A stretch of DNA of 39,597 bases from Alphaproteobacteria bacterium (GCA_016869645.1 VGDO01000029.1:1-39597), one strand, 5' to 3'. Counted from the stretch's first letter, positions 8,279-17,968 are shown. A program made the numbers and translations. The notes: generated by a model from the letters alone, not told the origin.

Positions 8279-9655
8279 TCAGTCAGCCGCCTTGGCCACC
8301 GGCTCCGGCAGCTTGTCGCGCATGGTGACGAATTCTTCGGCGGCGCTGGGATGGATGCCGATGGTCTGGTCGAACTGGCGCTTGGTCGCGCCGCATTTTA
8401 GCGCGATCGCCAGACCCTGGATGATCTCGGGCGCGTCGGCGCCGACCATATGGCAGCCCAGCACGCGATCGGTCCGGCGGTCGACCACCAGCTTCATCAT
8501 GGTTCGCTCGTCGCGGCCGCTCAGCGTGTGCTTCATCGGGCGGAAGCTGGCGCGGTAGATGTCGACGCCCTGATGCCACTCGCGCGCCTGCGCCTCGGTG
8601 ATACCGACGGCGCCGACCGGCGGCTGGCTGAACACGGCAGACGGCACGTTCGTGTGGTCGGGCTTGATCGGATTGCTGTTGTAGAGGGTTTCGGCGAGAG
8701 CCCTGCCCTCGTGGATGGCGACCGGGGTGAGGTTGATCCGGTCGGTCACGTCGCCGACCGCATAGATGTTCGGCACCGTGCTGCGCGACCATTCGTCGAC
8801 CGCCACGGCCTTCTTCTTGTTGAGCGCGACGCCGACCTCCTCGAGCCCGATGCCCGCGGTGTTGGGTGCGCGGCCGGTGGCGATCATCACGAGGTCGCAG
8901 TCGATCGCCTCGCCTGGATCGACGACGAGCCGGAAGCCGGTCGCCGTCCGCTCGATGCTCTCGGGACGGGTCGCGGTGCGGAACTGGACGCCCTTCTTCA
9001 CCATCTCCGCCTGGAGGAATTGGCGGACATCCTCGTCGAAGCCGCGCAGCACCTTGTCGGCGCGGATCACCTGGGTGACGGCGACGCCCGCCGCGCGGAA
9101 GATGCCGGCGAACTCGACCGCGATATAGCCGCCGCCGACAATGGCGATGCTGCGCGGCAGAACCTTGAGATCGAGCGCCTCGTTGGAGGTGATGGCGTGC
9201 TCGATGCCGGGGATGGCCGGCAACGAGGGCCAGCCGCCGGTCGCGATCATCACCGTCTCGGCGGTGTAGGACTTGCCGCTGATCTCGATGGTATGCGGAT
9301 CGACCAGGCGCGCGCGGCCCTCGAGGATGGCCACGCCGCTGTCGCGCAGCAGCTTGACGTAGATGCCGTTGAGTCGGTCGAGCTCGCGGTCCTTGGCGTC
9401 GATCAGCCTGGCCCAATCGAGCCTGTGCTCGCCGACCGACCAACCGAAGCCGGCGGCGTCCTCGAACTCCTCGGCGAAGTGGGCGGCATAGACCAGGAGC
9501 TTCTTGGGCACGCAGCCGCGCAGCACGCAGGTGCCGCCGACGCGGACAGCCTCCGCGATCGCGACGCGGGCGCCATAAGAGGCGGCACGCCGCGAGCCGG
9601 CGACGCCGCCCGAGCCCGCCCCGATGGTAAAGAGATCGAAGTCGTATTTCGCCAT
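8279..9655 (-). CDS. gor: Glutathione-disulfide reductase
   Basis: The 458-residue flavoprotein reduces oxidised glutathione with NADPH. It begins with the FAD-binding TIGAGSGGVAGSRRAA, followed by the redox disulphide GGTCVLRGCVPKK (Cys43 and Cys48). A second dinucleotide site is at VGGGYIAVEFA, then the FAD motif NIYAVGDV, and the C-terminal interface HPSAAEEF with the catalytic His-Glu pair. I chose the ATG at 9655 (MAKYDFDLF), which matches the usual start. A GTG at 9661 would add two residues and overlap the upstream stop as GTGA, which is also plausible. No good ribosome binding site is seen for either, so coupling to the upstream cpdB-like gene (stop at 9658) is likely. It acts in the cytosol in thiol redox balance. 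Confidence 0.95.
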   Translation of the reverse strand: MAKYDFDLFTIGAGSGGVAGSRRAASYGARVAIAEAVRVGGTCVLRGCVPKKLLVYAAHFAEEFEDAAGFGWSVGEHRLDWARLIDAKDRELDRLNGIYVKLLRDSGVAILEGRARLVDPHTIEISGKSYTAETVMIATGGWPSLPAIPGIEHAITSNEALDLKVLPRSIAIVGGGYIAVEFAGIFRAAGVAVTQVIRADKVLRGFDEDVRQFLQAEMVKKGVQFRTATRPESIERTATGFRLVVDPGEAIDCDLVMIATGRAPNTAGIGLEEVGVALNKKKAVAVDEWSRSTVPNIYAVGDVTDRINLTPVAIHEGRALAETLYNSNPIKPDHTNVPSAVFSQPPVGAVGITEAQAREWHQGVDIYRASFRPMKHTLSGRDERTMMKLVVDRRTDRVLGCHMVGADAPEIIQGLAIALKCGATKRQFDQTIGIHPSAAEEFVTMRDKLPEPVAKAAD

Positions 9656-9657
9656 CG

Positions 9658-11601
9658 TCACTCGAGCGTCAGGCCATAGCGCATGAAGCCGGCCTCGCCC
9701 GGACCCAGCACCTTGACCCCCGGTGCGGCCGACAGGAATTTCTCGGCGGCGGGCGAACTTTCGAACATGAGCGTCACCGGCTTGCCGACCGAGGCGAACG
9801 ACCAGTTGCCGTCGGCGGTCGGGTCGATCGATTTCCGGTCGAACATGTAGTCGATGATCACGCCGCGATTCTCCTCGGGCGACTCGACGATGACGTTCTT
9901 GCCGTCGATCTTCGGGAACTTGCCGCCGCCGCTGGCGCGGTAGTTGTTGGTTGCGACCGCGAACATCTGGGCGGCGTCGATCGGCTTGCCCTGGAACTTG
10001 AGATCGACGATGCGATGGCTGTCGGGCGCCACGAGCTTGCCGTCATTGTCGTAGCGGCGCGGCTTGGACACGTCGATCTTGTAGGTCACGCCGTCAATGA
10101 TGTCGTAGTTGAACGATGGGAAGCCCGAATTGATCAACGCCTGCGGCTCGGTCTTGTTCGGGTCGATCTGGTTGAAGATGCCAGCCGACATCTCGAGCCA
10201 CTCCTTGACCTCGGCGCCCGACACTTTCACGACTTGCAGTGTGTTCGGATAGAGATAGAGGTCGGCGACGTTCTTGATCGCGATGTCGCCGGCGGGAATG
10301 TCGGTGTAGTACTCGGCTCCGCCGCGTCCGCCCGCCTTGAAGGGCGCGCCGGCCGATAGCACCGCCAGGTTGCCATGCTCGGTTCCCTTGAGCAGGTTCT
10401 CGACATACCACTTCTGCGCGTCGGTCACGATCTGCACCGACGGGTCGTCCTGCACCAGCGAGAAATAGCTGTGGATATGCGCGCTGGTCTTGCCAACCGC
10501 CTTGCGCACGAAGGCGAGCGCGCCCTCGTGCTCTTCCTTGACCGCAGCCACCACCTCCGGATCGTTCTGCACGACAGGAATCCGCTTGCGGTCCTCGACC
10601 TTGAAGATCGCCCGGAGCGAGCCCTGCTTGTCGGCAAGCTTCCACTTGCCGGCGTCGTCGACCGAGAGCGTCAGATCGACGATGCCGAGATGGCTGCCCC
10701 AGAAACCGGGCATGACCGAGGCGACGCCATTGATCGTGCCGCGCGCGAGGTTCACGCCCGGAAAGTCCTTGAACTGCTCGCTGGGAAACTGAAGGTGCGA
10801 ATGGCCGAACAGGATGGCATCGATGCCGTCGACCTGCGCCAGCCGCCATGTGGCGTTCTCAGAAAGGTCCTGGCGCGCGCCGGTGCCGAGGCCCGAATGC
10901 GGTACGGCAATCACCAGATCGGCACCCTTGGATTTCATTTCAGGCACGAACTTTCGCGCCGTCTCGATGATGTCCTTGGCGACCACCTTGCCCTCGAGGT
11001 GGCGCTTGTCCCACTGCATGATCTGCGGCGGCACGAAGCCGATCACGCCGATCTTGATCGGCCGCTCGCGCCCGCCTTCGTCCTTCAGCTTGCGCTCGAG
11101 AATGACGTAGGGCGTGTAGTAGTTGCGCGTGCCGTCGGGGTGATAGACGTTGGCGTTCACATAGGGGAATTTCGCGCCGCTCAACGCGATCTCGAGGTAT
11201 TCCAGCCCATAGTTGAACTCGTGGTTGCCGATGTTGCCGGCGTCGTAGCCGAGCAGGTTCATCGCCTTGTGGACCGGATGGACGTCGCCGCGCTTGAGGC
11301 CGCGCTCGCGCGCGACATAGTCACCAAGCGGATTGCCCTGGATCAGATCGCCATTGTCGATCAGCAGGCTGTTGGCCGCCTCGGCGCGCGCCTGGCGGAT
11401 CAGCGTCGCCGTGCGCGAGAAGCCGAAGGTGTCGTCCTCGCGGTCGCGGTAATAGTCGTAGTTGAGGACGTGCACGTGGATATCCGTGGTCTCCATGATG
11501 CGGAGCTTGACGGTAGCGTCGGCCGCCCACGTCGCCGTCGGCAACATGACAGCCGCAAGGACGGCCAGTGCCGCCCGATGCAAGCGTAGTTTCCCGATCA
11601 T
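9658..11601 (-). CDS. cpdB: Periplasmic 2',3'-cyclic-nucleotide 2'-phosphodiesterase/3'-nucleotidase
   Basis: The 647-residue protein starts with a clear signal peptide (basic LRLHRA, a hydrophobic core, cleavage after TWA), so it is periplasmic. The calcineurin-like metallophosphoesterase domain shows ETTDIHVHVLNYDYY, NGDLIQGNPLGDY, GNHEFNYGLEY and VPHSGLG with FGHSH (the metal ligands). A 5'-nucleotidase C-terminal domain follows, with the substrate stacking region near SFNYDIIDGVTYKIDVS. The length agrees with CpdB (about 650). The role is scavenging of nucleotides and phosphate from RNA breakdown products. The ATG at 11601 is preceded by AGGGAG; the longer open frame to 11679 adds a non-signal extension and is rejected. 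It is divergent from ku. Confidence 0.92.
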   Translation of the reverse strand: MIGKLRLHRAALAVLAAVMLPTATWAADATVKLRIMETTDIHVHVLNYDYYRDREDDTFGFSRTATLIRQARAEAANSLLIDNGDLIQGNPLGDYVARERGLKRGDVHPVHKAMNLLGYDAGNIGNHEFNYGLEYLEIALSGAKFPYVNANVYHPDGTRNYYTPYVILERKLKDEGGRERPIKIGVIGFVPPQIMQWDKRHLEGKVVAKDIIETARKFVPEMKSKGADLVIAVPHSGLGTGARQDLSENATWRLAQVDGIDAILFGHSHLQFPSEQFKDFPGVNLARGTINGVASVMPGFWGSHLGIVDLTLSVDDAGKWKLADKQGSLRAIFKVEDRKRIPVVQNDPEVVAAVKEEHEGALAFVRKAVGKTSAHIHSYFSLVQDDPSVQIVTDAQKWYVENLLKGTEHGNLAVLSAGAPFKAGGRGGAEYYTDIPAGDIAIKNVADLYLYPNTLQVVKVSGAEVKEWLEMSAGIFNQIDPNKTEPQALINSGFPSFNYDIIDGVTYKIDVSKPRRYDNDGKLVAPDSHRIVDLKFQGKPIDAAQMFAVATNNYRASGGGKFPKIDGKNVIVESPEENRGVIIDYMFDRKSIDPTADGNWSFASVGKPVTLMFESSPAAEKFLSAAPGVKVLGPGEAGFMRYGLTLE

Positions 11602-11876
11602 GGCCAATCTCCCTGACGGTGCGACGTCATTGCTTGTTTGGCGCGGGCTCCGCGCGACGCGTCTCGGCCGCCGTCGCAATTCAATCCCCGACTGACCGGT
11701 GTAGATTCAACGAATTACCGGATTTCTGCAAATCCTTTCGCGTTGCTTTGCCGGTCCGGCGGCCGATCCATCCGTGCCCTGCCAAGCGGAACCAACGCGG
11801 CCCTATCGTGTTGATTCGGTGGCGTCCACCAGATCCAGCGACGCGACCCGACCCGAATATCGCACGAGGATCACCC

Positions 11877-12743
11877 ATGGCAGTTCGACCAACCTGGCGG
11901 GGAAATCTGCGGCTGGCTCTCGTCTCTTGTCCGATCAGGCTCTCGCCCGCCACGACGGACAAGGAAAAGATCCGATTTCACAAGCTGAGCCGCGAGAGCG
12001 GCAACCGCTTGCGCCAGCAAATGATCGATCCGGAATCGGGCGAGCCGGTCGGGAGCGACGAGACGGTCATGGGCTACGAGTTCGAAAAAGGCCGCTACGT
12101 CACGGTGGAAAAGAAGGAGCTCGACGAGCTGAAGATCGAGAGCTCGGACACGATCAACATCGAGCGCGTCGTGCCCGCCTCCGACGTCGAGCCGCTCTAT
12201 TGGGACAGCCCCTATCTGGTCGAGCCCGACGGCAAATCGGGCGTCGACATCTTCGCCACCCTGCGTGATGCGCTGACCGAGAAGAACGTCGTCGGCCTCG
12301 GCCGCATGGTGCTGGCGCGCCGCGAGCGGCCGGTCATGATCCAGCCGCGCGGCAAGGGGATGATGATCGTCACGCTGCGCGATCCGGACGAGGTCAAGCA
12401 GCCCGAAAAGATCTTCGACATGGACATCAAGGATGTGAAGGTCGACAAGCAGCTCCTGTCGATGGCCGAGACCCTGCTGGAGCGGATGGAGGGGAAATTC
12501 GACCTGTCGATGTTCGAGGACCGCTATCAGGATGCCGTGAAGGCCCTCGTCGAGGCCAAGATGAAAGGCAAGAAGCCAGTCGTCGTCGCACAGCCCGAGC
12601 GCACCTCGAATGTCGTCGATTTGTTCGGCGCGCTCAAGGCGAGCCTCGATCAGAAGGGCGGCAGCAAGACGGAAGTCAAGCACAACGAGAAGCCGGTTGC
12701 GAAAAGCGCCAAAACCAAGTCCAAGGCTCGAAAGCGAGCCTGA
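11877..12743 (+). CDS. ku: Ku protein (bacterial non-homologous end joining)
   Basis: The 288-residue product is a bacterial Ku, a homodimeric ring that binds double-strand DNA ends and recruits LigD. It starts MAVRPTWRGNLRLALVSCPIRL, the standard N-terminus, and continues through the Ku core with HKLSRESGNRLRQQ, GYEFEKGRYV, the DTINIERVV strand and PYLVEPDGKSG. It ends in a Lys-rich tail (KSAKTKSKARKRA), as in Ku proteins with basic C-terminal DNA-binding extensions. The ATG at 11877 has GAGGA upstream. It is the first gene of an operon with the BRCT-like/MerR-like/TPR gene (13-bp gap) and ligD. No promoter is obvious in the 275-bp divergent region shared with cpdB. Confidence 0.95.
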   Translation: MAVRPTWRGNLRLALVSCPIRLSPATTDKEKIRFHKLSRESGNRLRQQMIDPESGEPVGSDETVMGYEFEKGRYVTVEKKELDELKIESSDTINIERVVPASDVEPLYWDSPYLVEPDGKSGVDIFATLRDALTEKNVVGLGRMVLARRERPVMIQPRGKGMMIVTLRDPDEVKQPEKIFDMDIKDVKVDKQLLSMAETLLERMEGKFDLSMFEDRYQDAVKALVEAKMKGKKPVVVAQPERTSNVVDLFGALKASLDQKGGSKTEVKHNEKPVAKSAKTKSKARKRA

Positions 12744-12756
12744 TCCACTTGTCTCG

Positions 12757-13833
12757 ATGGATCTGCAGGGCCGCACCATTGCGTTGATCGGGCGCTTGGA
12801 CAGACTGCCCCGCCGGCGGCTTGCGCCGGCCATCACCCGCCTTCAACTCGACATCCGGACACGCGTATCGCGACAGGCGGCGATCGGCGTGGTCGGCCAC
12901 GGCAGCAGCGGCGCTGTGCGCACCGGCACGCTGGCAACGCGCATCGAGCGAGCCGATGCGCGCGGCATTCCCCTGGTGAGCGAAAACCAGTTCCTCCGCC
13001 TGATCGGCGTGCTGCCGCCGCTCGCCGACGAGGTCCGGCTCTACACCGAGGACGAGCTGGCCGACTGGTCGGGCCTGCCGTCGCACGAATTGAGGCTCCT
13101 GATCCTGTTCGACGTGCTCGAGCCAGGCAACCAGCGCTACGGCTTTCGCGACCTGAAGGCGGCGCGCGAATTCGGCCGGCTGCTCAGGACCACCGATGAC
13201 TTCGCCGATGCTTTCGAGCTTGCGCTGGCGCTTCGGCGGAAGACCGCCTACGCGCTTCACCTCGCGGAGCTGAACCTGCTGGCGCCGGCGCCGCGCCCCG
13301 ATGACCAGCTCGCGCTGGGAGACGCGCCGCAGAGCTTCGACGATTCCTGGGAAGCGGCACTCGGCGCGCACATGGCAGGCGACTATCGGGATGCGCTCAT
13401 CGCCTATCGCCGCTGCGCCGAAATGCGACCGCGGGATTGCCAGTGCCTGTTCAACCTGTCCGCCGTTCTGATGCGCCTGAAATCCGACGCCGAGGCCGAG
13501 ACGCTGCTGCGCAGGGTCGTGACGATCAAGCCGGGCTTCGCCGAGGCCTGGGCAAGTCTTGCCACCCTGCACCACGGAGAGGAACGGATCCGTCTGCTCG
13601 AGAAAGCCGTCGAGGCGAAACCGGCGCATGTCGATTCCGTACGCATGCTGGCCCGCGCCTATATGGACAATGACGACTATCGTCGGGCGTTGCCGCTCTG
13701 GGAGCGCTTCCTGTCGCTCGCCTCGGCGCGATCGACAGCGGTCGACCAGCGAGACCTGGACTTTGCACGACGGGCCCTGTTGCTGTGCCGCATGTCGCGG
13801 ATGAAGGCACACTCGGCCCGCCGCGTGCGATAA
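12757..13833 (+). CDS. BRCT-like / MerR-like HTH / TPR protein encoded between ku and ligD
   Basis: The 358-residue protein looks like a three-part fusion. Residues 1-85 resemble a BRCT domain: LQGRTIALIGRL at the start, a middle VSRQAAIGVVGHGSSG and the ending GIPLVSENQFLRLIG, as in NAD-dependent ligase BRCT domains. Residues 96-140 resemble a MerR-type winged helix: YTEDELADWSGLP, then LEPGNQRYGFRDLKAAREF. Residues 197-320 hold about three TPR-like helical hairpins (AALGAHMAGDYRDALIAYRR and two more). It lies 13 bases after ku and 6 bases before ligD on the same strand, so co-expression with the end-joining genes is almost certain. No signal peptide is seen. I infer a DNA-end or ligase-complex accessory or regulatory role, but no function is demonstrated. 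The start codon lacks a strong ribosome site. Confidence 0.75.
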   Translation: MDLQGRTIALIGRLDRLPRRRLAPAITRLQLDIRTRVSRQAAIGVVGHGSSGAVRTGTLATRIERADARGIPLVSENQFLRLIGVLPPLADEVRLYTEDELADWSGLPSHELRLLILFDVLEPGNQRYGFRDLKAAREFGRLLRTTDDFADAFELALALRRKTAYALHLAELNLLAPAPRPDDQLALGDAPQSFDDSWEAALGAHMAGDYRDALIAYRRCAEMRPRDCQCLFNLSAVLMRLKSDAEAETLLRRVVTIKPGFAEAWASLATLHHGEERIRLLEKAVEAKPAHVDSVRMLARAYMDNDDYRRALPLWERFLSLASARSTAVDQRDLDFARRALLLCRMSRMKAHSARRVR

Positions 13834-13839
13834 TCGGCC

Positions 13840-16452
13840 ATGGCTTCCTCGGCTGCCAGACGGAAAACGGTGCGGCACGGCGACAAGCTCGACGTCTATC
13901 GCCGAAAGCGAGACTTCGCGCGCACGCCCGAGCCGCCGCCGGAGGTCAAGTCGAGCGCGGGCGGCAACAGCTACGTCATCCAGAAGCACGCCGCGCGGCG
14001 CCTGCACTACGATTTCCGCCTCGAGCTCGACGGCGTGCATCTGAGCTGGGCCGTTCCCAACGGGCCCAGTCTCGATCCGGCGGAACGGCGCCTGGCAATC
14101 CGCACCGAGGACCATCCGCTCGAGTATGGCGGTTTCGAAGGCGTCATCCCGGCCGGCGAGTATGGCGGCGGGACGGTCATGTTATGGGACCGCGGCACCT
14201 GGACGTGGACCAAGGATCCGCGTGAGTGGCTGCCGCGCGGTCTGCTCGAGTTCGAGCTGCATGGCGAGCGGCTCCGGGGCGGCTGGGTCCTGACGCGCCT
14301 CAAGCCTCGCCCCGACGAAAAGGGCGACAAGGAGAACTGGCTCCTGATCAAGCGGCGCGACGCCTACGCGCGGCCGGGTGAAGGCACGTCGGTCATCCAG
14401 TCCGCGGTCAACAGCGTCGCCACCGGCCGCTCCATGGACGAGATCGCCAGCGAACGCAGCCGGGTGTGGTCGTCCAAGCAGGGCGAGATCGCGCCGGAAG
14501 CTGCCGGGGACGCGAAGCCCAGGCCCGCGGCCAGGCGGAAAGCGGCCGCACGTCCGACATTCACCGAGTCGGTCGCGACCGCCCCCGCGCGGAAGATGCC
14601 GGACTTCCTGCCGGTCCAGCTTGCAACGCTGGTCGCAGTGCCTCCCGCCGGACCGAAGTGGCTCCACGAGATCAAGTTCGACGGCTATCGAATGCAGGCG
14701 CTGATCGACGATCGCAAGGTCCGCATGCTCACGCGAACTGGGCTGGATTGGACGAGCAAGTTCGGTCCGATCGCCAAGGCGCTCCGCGAGCTTTCCGTGC
14801 GCTCCGCCATCATCGACGGCGAAGTCGTGGTCCAGGATCAATCCGGTGTCTCCGACTTCTCGGCCCTGCAGCAGGCATTGTCCGAAAGCAAGCTCGACGG
14901 CCTGCGTTATTTCGCCTTCGATCTCCTCTATCTCAACGGGCGCGATCTCACGAGGCTGCCATTGCGCGAACGCAAGGCGGCCTTGGCGGCGCTGCTCGCG
15001 GCGAATTCGGGCAGTGCGCTGCTGCTCTACTCCGAGCACTATCTCGACCGCGGCCGGGAATTCTTCGATCAGGCATGCCGGCTGGCGTTGGAAGGCATCG
15101 TGTCGAAGAAGGCGGAGGCGCCGTACACCGCCGGGCGCAACCCGGCCTGGCTCAAGATCAAATGCACCAAGCGACAGGAATTCGTCATCGGCGGCTGGCT
15201 GTCATCGACCGCGACCGGCCGGGACCTGCGCTCGCTGCTGGTCGGCTATCACGAGAAGGGCAAGCTGCGCTATGCCGGCAAGGTCGGCACGGGCTTCGAT
15301 GAAAAATCCGGCGGCAAGCTGCTGGCGGCGTTGAAATCCAGATCCCGGAAGGACTCGCCCTTCGTCGGCGTGCCGGCGGAGATCGCGCGCGGCATCCACT
15401 GGATCGAGCCGGAGCTGGTGGCGGAGGTCGAATTCGGCTCCTGGACCCGCGACCGGATCCTGCGTCATGCGTCCTTCGCCGGCCTGCGCGAAGACCGCGA
15501 CGCGCGCGAGGTCGTGCTCGAGACACCGATCGAAACGACGGCGACAGCGGACGAACGAACCGGCAAGGCCGCCTATGCCGGCGTCACGCTCACCCATCCC
15601 GACCGCGTGCTATGGCCCGAGGGCGGAATCACCAAGCAGGCGCTGGCCGACTACTATGCCTCTGTCGCGCACCTGATCATGCCGCATCTGGCCGGCCGGC
15701 CGCTCAGCCTGTTCCGCTGTCCCGACGGTATCGGCAAGCACTGCTTCTTTCAGCGTCACATGGGGCAAGGGCTGCCGGACGCGGTCAAGCCGGTCAAGGT
15801 TCGAAACGAAAAGGAACCCTACCTCGCCATCGAGGACGAAGCTGGGCTGTTCTCGCTGATCCAGTTCTCGACCCTGGAGATTCACCCCTGGGGCGCGCGC
15901 GCCAGTGATCCCGAGCATCCCGACCGTATCGTGATGGATTTTGATCCGAGCGAGGAGCTGCCCTGGTCGACCATCGTCAATGCCGCGCTCGAGTGCCGCG
16001 AGCGCCTGTCGGCGTTGGGGCTGAAGTCGTTCGTCAAGACGACCGGCGGCAAGGGGCTGCACGTCGTCCTTCCGATCGCGCCGCGCTACGAGTGGAAGGA
16101 GGTCAAGGCGTTCGCCATGGCCCTCGCCTCATCCATGGCGGCGGACAGCCCGCGCTACGTCACGAACATGGCGAAGAGCGCGCGCAAGGGCCGCATCTTC
16201 ATCGACTATCTGCGCAACGACCGGACCTCGACGGCGATCGCGCCCTATTCGACGCGCGCGCGTCCCGGCGCGCCGATCGCGCTACCCGTCGCCTGGGACG
16301 AGCTGAAGCTCTTGCCCTCGGGGCGGCATTACACGGTCGCGACCATCGGCCGACGCCTCGCCGGTCTGAAGAGCGACCCGTGGGCCGAGATGGACGGCCT
16401 GAAGCAGCAGATTACCGCCAAGGCACGCAAAGCGGTCGGGCTCAAGACCTAA
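13840..16452 (+). CDS. ligD: Multifunctional DNA ligase D (phosphoesterase-ligase-polymerase)
   Basis: The 870-residue protein has all three LigD modules in the order 3'-phosphoesterase, ATP-dependent ligase, polymerase/primase. The phosphoesterase has HAARRLHYDFRLELDG (His50, His56, Asp58 matching the Mn-site residues). The ligase has the adenylation motif EIKFDGYR with Lys279 as nucleophile, then DGEVV, LEGIVSKK and WLKIK. The polymerase starts near 580 with LTHPDRVLWP and has the catalytic pair MDFDPS (Asp700, Asp702) and VKTTGGKGLHVVLP. The linker at 210-250 is basic and Ala/Pro-rich. It works with Ku in double-strand break end joining: filling, trimming and sealing ends. It closes the ku operon and is followed by a strong hairpin. 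Confidence 0.97.
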   Translation: MASSAARRKTVRHGDKLDVYRRKRDFARTPEPPPEVKSSAGGNSYVIQKHAARRLHYDFRLELDGVHLSWAVPNGPSLDPAERRLAIRTEDHPLEYGGFEGVIPAGEYGGGTVMLWDRGTWTWTKDPREWLPRGLLEFELHGERLRGGWVLTRLKPRPDEKGDKENWLLIKRRDAYARPGEGTSVIQSAVNSVATGRSMDEIASERSRVWSSKQGEIAPEAAGDAKPRPAARRKAAARPTFTESVATAPARKMPDFLPVQLATLVAVPPAGPKWLHEIKFDGYRMQALIDDRKVRMLTRTGLDWTSKFGPIAKALRELSVRSAIIDGEVVVQDQSGVSDFSALQQALSESKLDGLRYFAFDLLYLNGRDLTRLPLRERKAALAALLAANSGSALLLYSEHYLDRGREFFDQACRLALEGIVSKKAEAPYTAGRNPAWLKIKCTKRQEFVIGGWLSSTATGRDLRSLLVGYHEKGKLRYAGKVGTGFDEKSGGKLLAALKSRSRKDSPFVGVPAEIARGIHWIEPELVAEVEFGSWTRDRILRHASFAGLREDRDAREVVLETPIETTATADERTGKAAYAGVTLTHPDRVLWPEGGITKQALADYYASVAHLIMPHLAGRPLSLFRCPDGIGKHCFFQRHMGQGLPDAVKPVKVRNEKEPYLAIEDEAGLFSLIQFSTLEIHPWGARASDPEHPDRIVMDFDPSEELPWSTIVNAALECRERLSALGLKSFVKTTGGKGLHVVLPIAPRYEWKEVKAFAMALASSMAADSPRYVTNMAKSARKGRIFIDYLRNDRTSTAIAPYSTRARPGAPIALPVAWDELKLLPSGRHYTVATIGRRLAGLKSDPWAEMDGLKQQITAKARKAVGLKT

Positions 16453-16456
16453 GACA

Positions 16457-16487
16457 AAGGCCCGCCCGGGCGAATCGGGCGGGCCTT
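16457..16487. terminator. Terminator hairpin between ligD and the aldehyde dehydrogenase gene
   Basis: AAGGCCCGCCC and GGGCGGGCCTT form a perfect 11-bp stem around a 9-base loop, beginning 5 bases after the ligD stop. On the minus strand it is followed by TTTGTCTT, so it fits best as a terminator for the convergent gabD-like gene. It can also stop ligD transcripts. Confidence 0.8.
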
Positions 16488-16510
16488 GATACGTCGATCG
16501 GCCAGGGGCG

Positions 16511-17968
16511 CTATTTGTCGACGCCGCCCATGCACAGATACTTGATCTCCAGGAAGTCATCCATGCCGTACTTCGAGCCCTCCCGGCCGATGCCGGATTC
16601 CTTCACGCCGCCGAACGGCGCCACTTCCGTCGAGATGATGCCGGTGTTGATGCCGACGATGCCGTATTCGAGCGCTTCCGACACGCGCCAGATGCGGCCC
16701 ATGTCGCGGGCATAGAAGTAGGAGGCGAGGCCGAACTCGGTGTCGTTGGCCATGCGGATCGCCTCGCCCTCGTCCTTGAAGCGGAAGAGCGGCGCGACCG
16801 GGCCGAAGGTCTCCTCGCGCGTGACCGCCATCTGGGTGTGCACGTCGGCCAGCACCGTCGGCTCGAAGAACGAGCCGCCGAGCGCATGGCGCTTGCCGCC
16901 GACCACGACGCGGGCGCCTTTCTTGACCGCGTCCTGGATGTGCTCCTCGACCTTGGCGACCGCCTTCATGTCGATCAGCGGGCCCTGGCTGACGCCGGTC
17001 TCCAGACCGTTGCCGACCTTGAGCTTCTTGACCGCGACCGACAGCTTCTCGGCGAAGACGTCATAGACCTTGTCCTGGACCAGCAGTCGGTTGGCGCAGA
17101 CGCAGGTCTGGCCGGCATTGCGGAACTTGGACAGCATGGCGCCCTCGACCGCCGCGTCGAGGTCGGCATCGTCGAACACGATGAAGGGCGCGTTGCCGCC
17201 GAGCTCGAGCGAGACCTTCTTCACGGTGCCAGCCGCCTGCTGCATCAGGATCTTGCCGATCTCGGTCGAGCCGGTGAAGGTGATCTTGCGCACGATCGGG
17301 TTCGACGTCAGCTCGCCGCCGACCGCCGCGGCCTTGCCCGTGACGACGTTGAACACGCCCTTGGGCAGGCCGGCGCGCTCGCCGAGCTCAGCCAGCGCCA
17401 ACGCCGAGAACGGCGTCTGCGAGGCGGGCTTGCACACGACCGTGCAGCCCGCGGCCAGCGCCGGCGCGCATTTGCGCGTGATCATCGCGGCCGGAAAATT
17501 CCATGGCGTGATCGCGCCGACCACGCCGATCGGCTCCTTGAGCACGACGATGCGCTTGTCGGCCTGATGCTGCGGGATCGTGTCGCCATAGATGCGCTTC
17601 GCCTCCTCGGCGAACCACTCGATGAACGACGCGGCATAGACCACCTCGCCCTTCGCCTCGGCGAGCGGCTTGCCCTGCTCGGTCGTCATCAGCGTCGCGA
17701 GATCGTCGGAATTGGCGAGCATCAGCTCGAACCACTTGCGCAGGATGTTCGAGCGCTCCTTGGCCGTCTTGGCGCGCCAGGGCTGGAAGGCACGATTGGC
17801 CGCCTCGATCGCGGCCCTGGTCTCGTCGGCGCCGAGCTCCGGCACGGTGCCGATGATCTCCCTGGTCGCGGGATTGTCGACCTTGATGGTCGCCCCTTTG
17901 GCCGCGTCGATCCACGCGCCGTCGACATAGCACTTCTGGCGGAAAAGCTTGGAATCCTTGAGATTCAT
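16511..17968 (-). CDS. gabD: NAD(P)-dependent succinate-semialdehyde dehydrogenase
   Basis: The 485-residue protein is an aldehyde dehydrogenase of the GabD type, oxidising succinate semialdehyde to succinate (4-aminobutyrate degradation). The cofactor and active-site features are all present: TPWNFPAAMITRK at 154-166, KPASQTPFSAL, FTGSTEIGK, Glu255 in LELGGNAP and the catalytic Cys289 in NAGQTCVCANR. The spacing and the CVCANR after the cysteine match GabD rather than betaine-aldehyde enzymes, but related semialdehydes cannot be excluded. The ATG at 17968 has AGGAG at 7 bases; the longer frame to 18085 is rejected. No gabT is nearby. It converges with ligD. Confidence 0.9.
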   Translation of the reverse strand: MNLKDSKLFRQKCYVDGAWIDAAKGATIKVDNPATREIIGTVPELGADETRAAIEAANRAFQPWRAKTAKERSNILRKWFELMLANSDDLATLMTTEQGKPLAEAKGEVVYAASFIEWFAEEAKRIYGDTIPQHQADKRIVVLKEPIGVVGAITPWNFPAAMITRKCAPALAAGCTVVCKPASQTPFSALALAELGERAGLPKGVFNVVTGKAAAVGGELTSNPIVRKITFTGSTEIGKILMQQAAGTVKKVSLELGGNAPFIVFDDADLDAAVEGAMLSKFRNAGQTCVCANRLLVQDKVYDVFAEKLSVAVKKLKVGNGLETGVSQGPLIDMKAVAKVEEHIQDAVKKGARVVVGGKRHALGGSFFEPTVLADVHTQMAVTREETFGPVAPLFRFKDEGEAIRMANDTEFGLASYFYARDMGRIWRVSEALEYGIVGINTGIISTEVAPFGGVKESGIGREGSKYGMDDFLEIKYLCMGGVDK

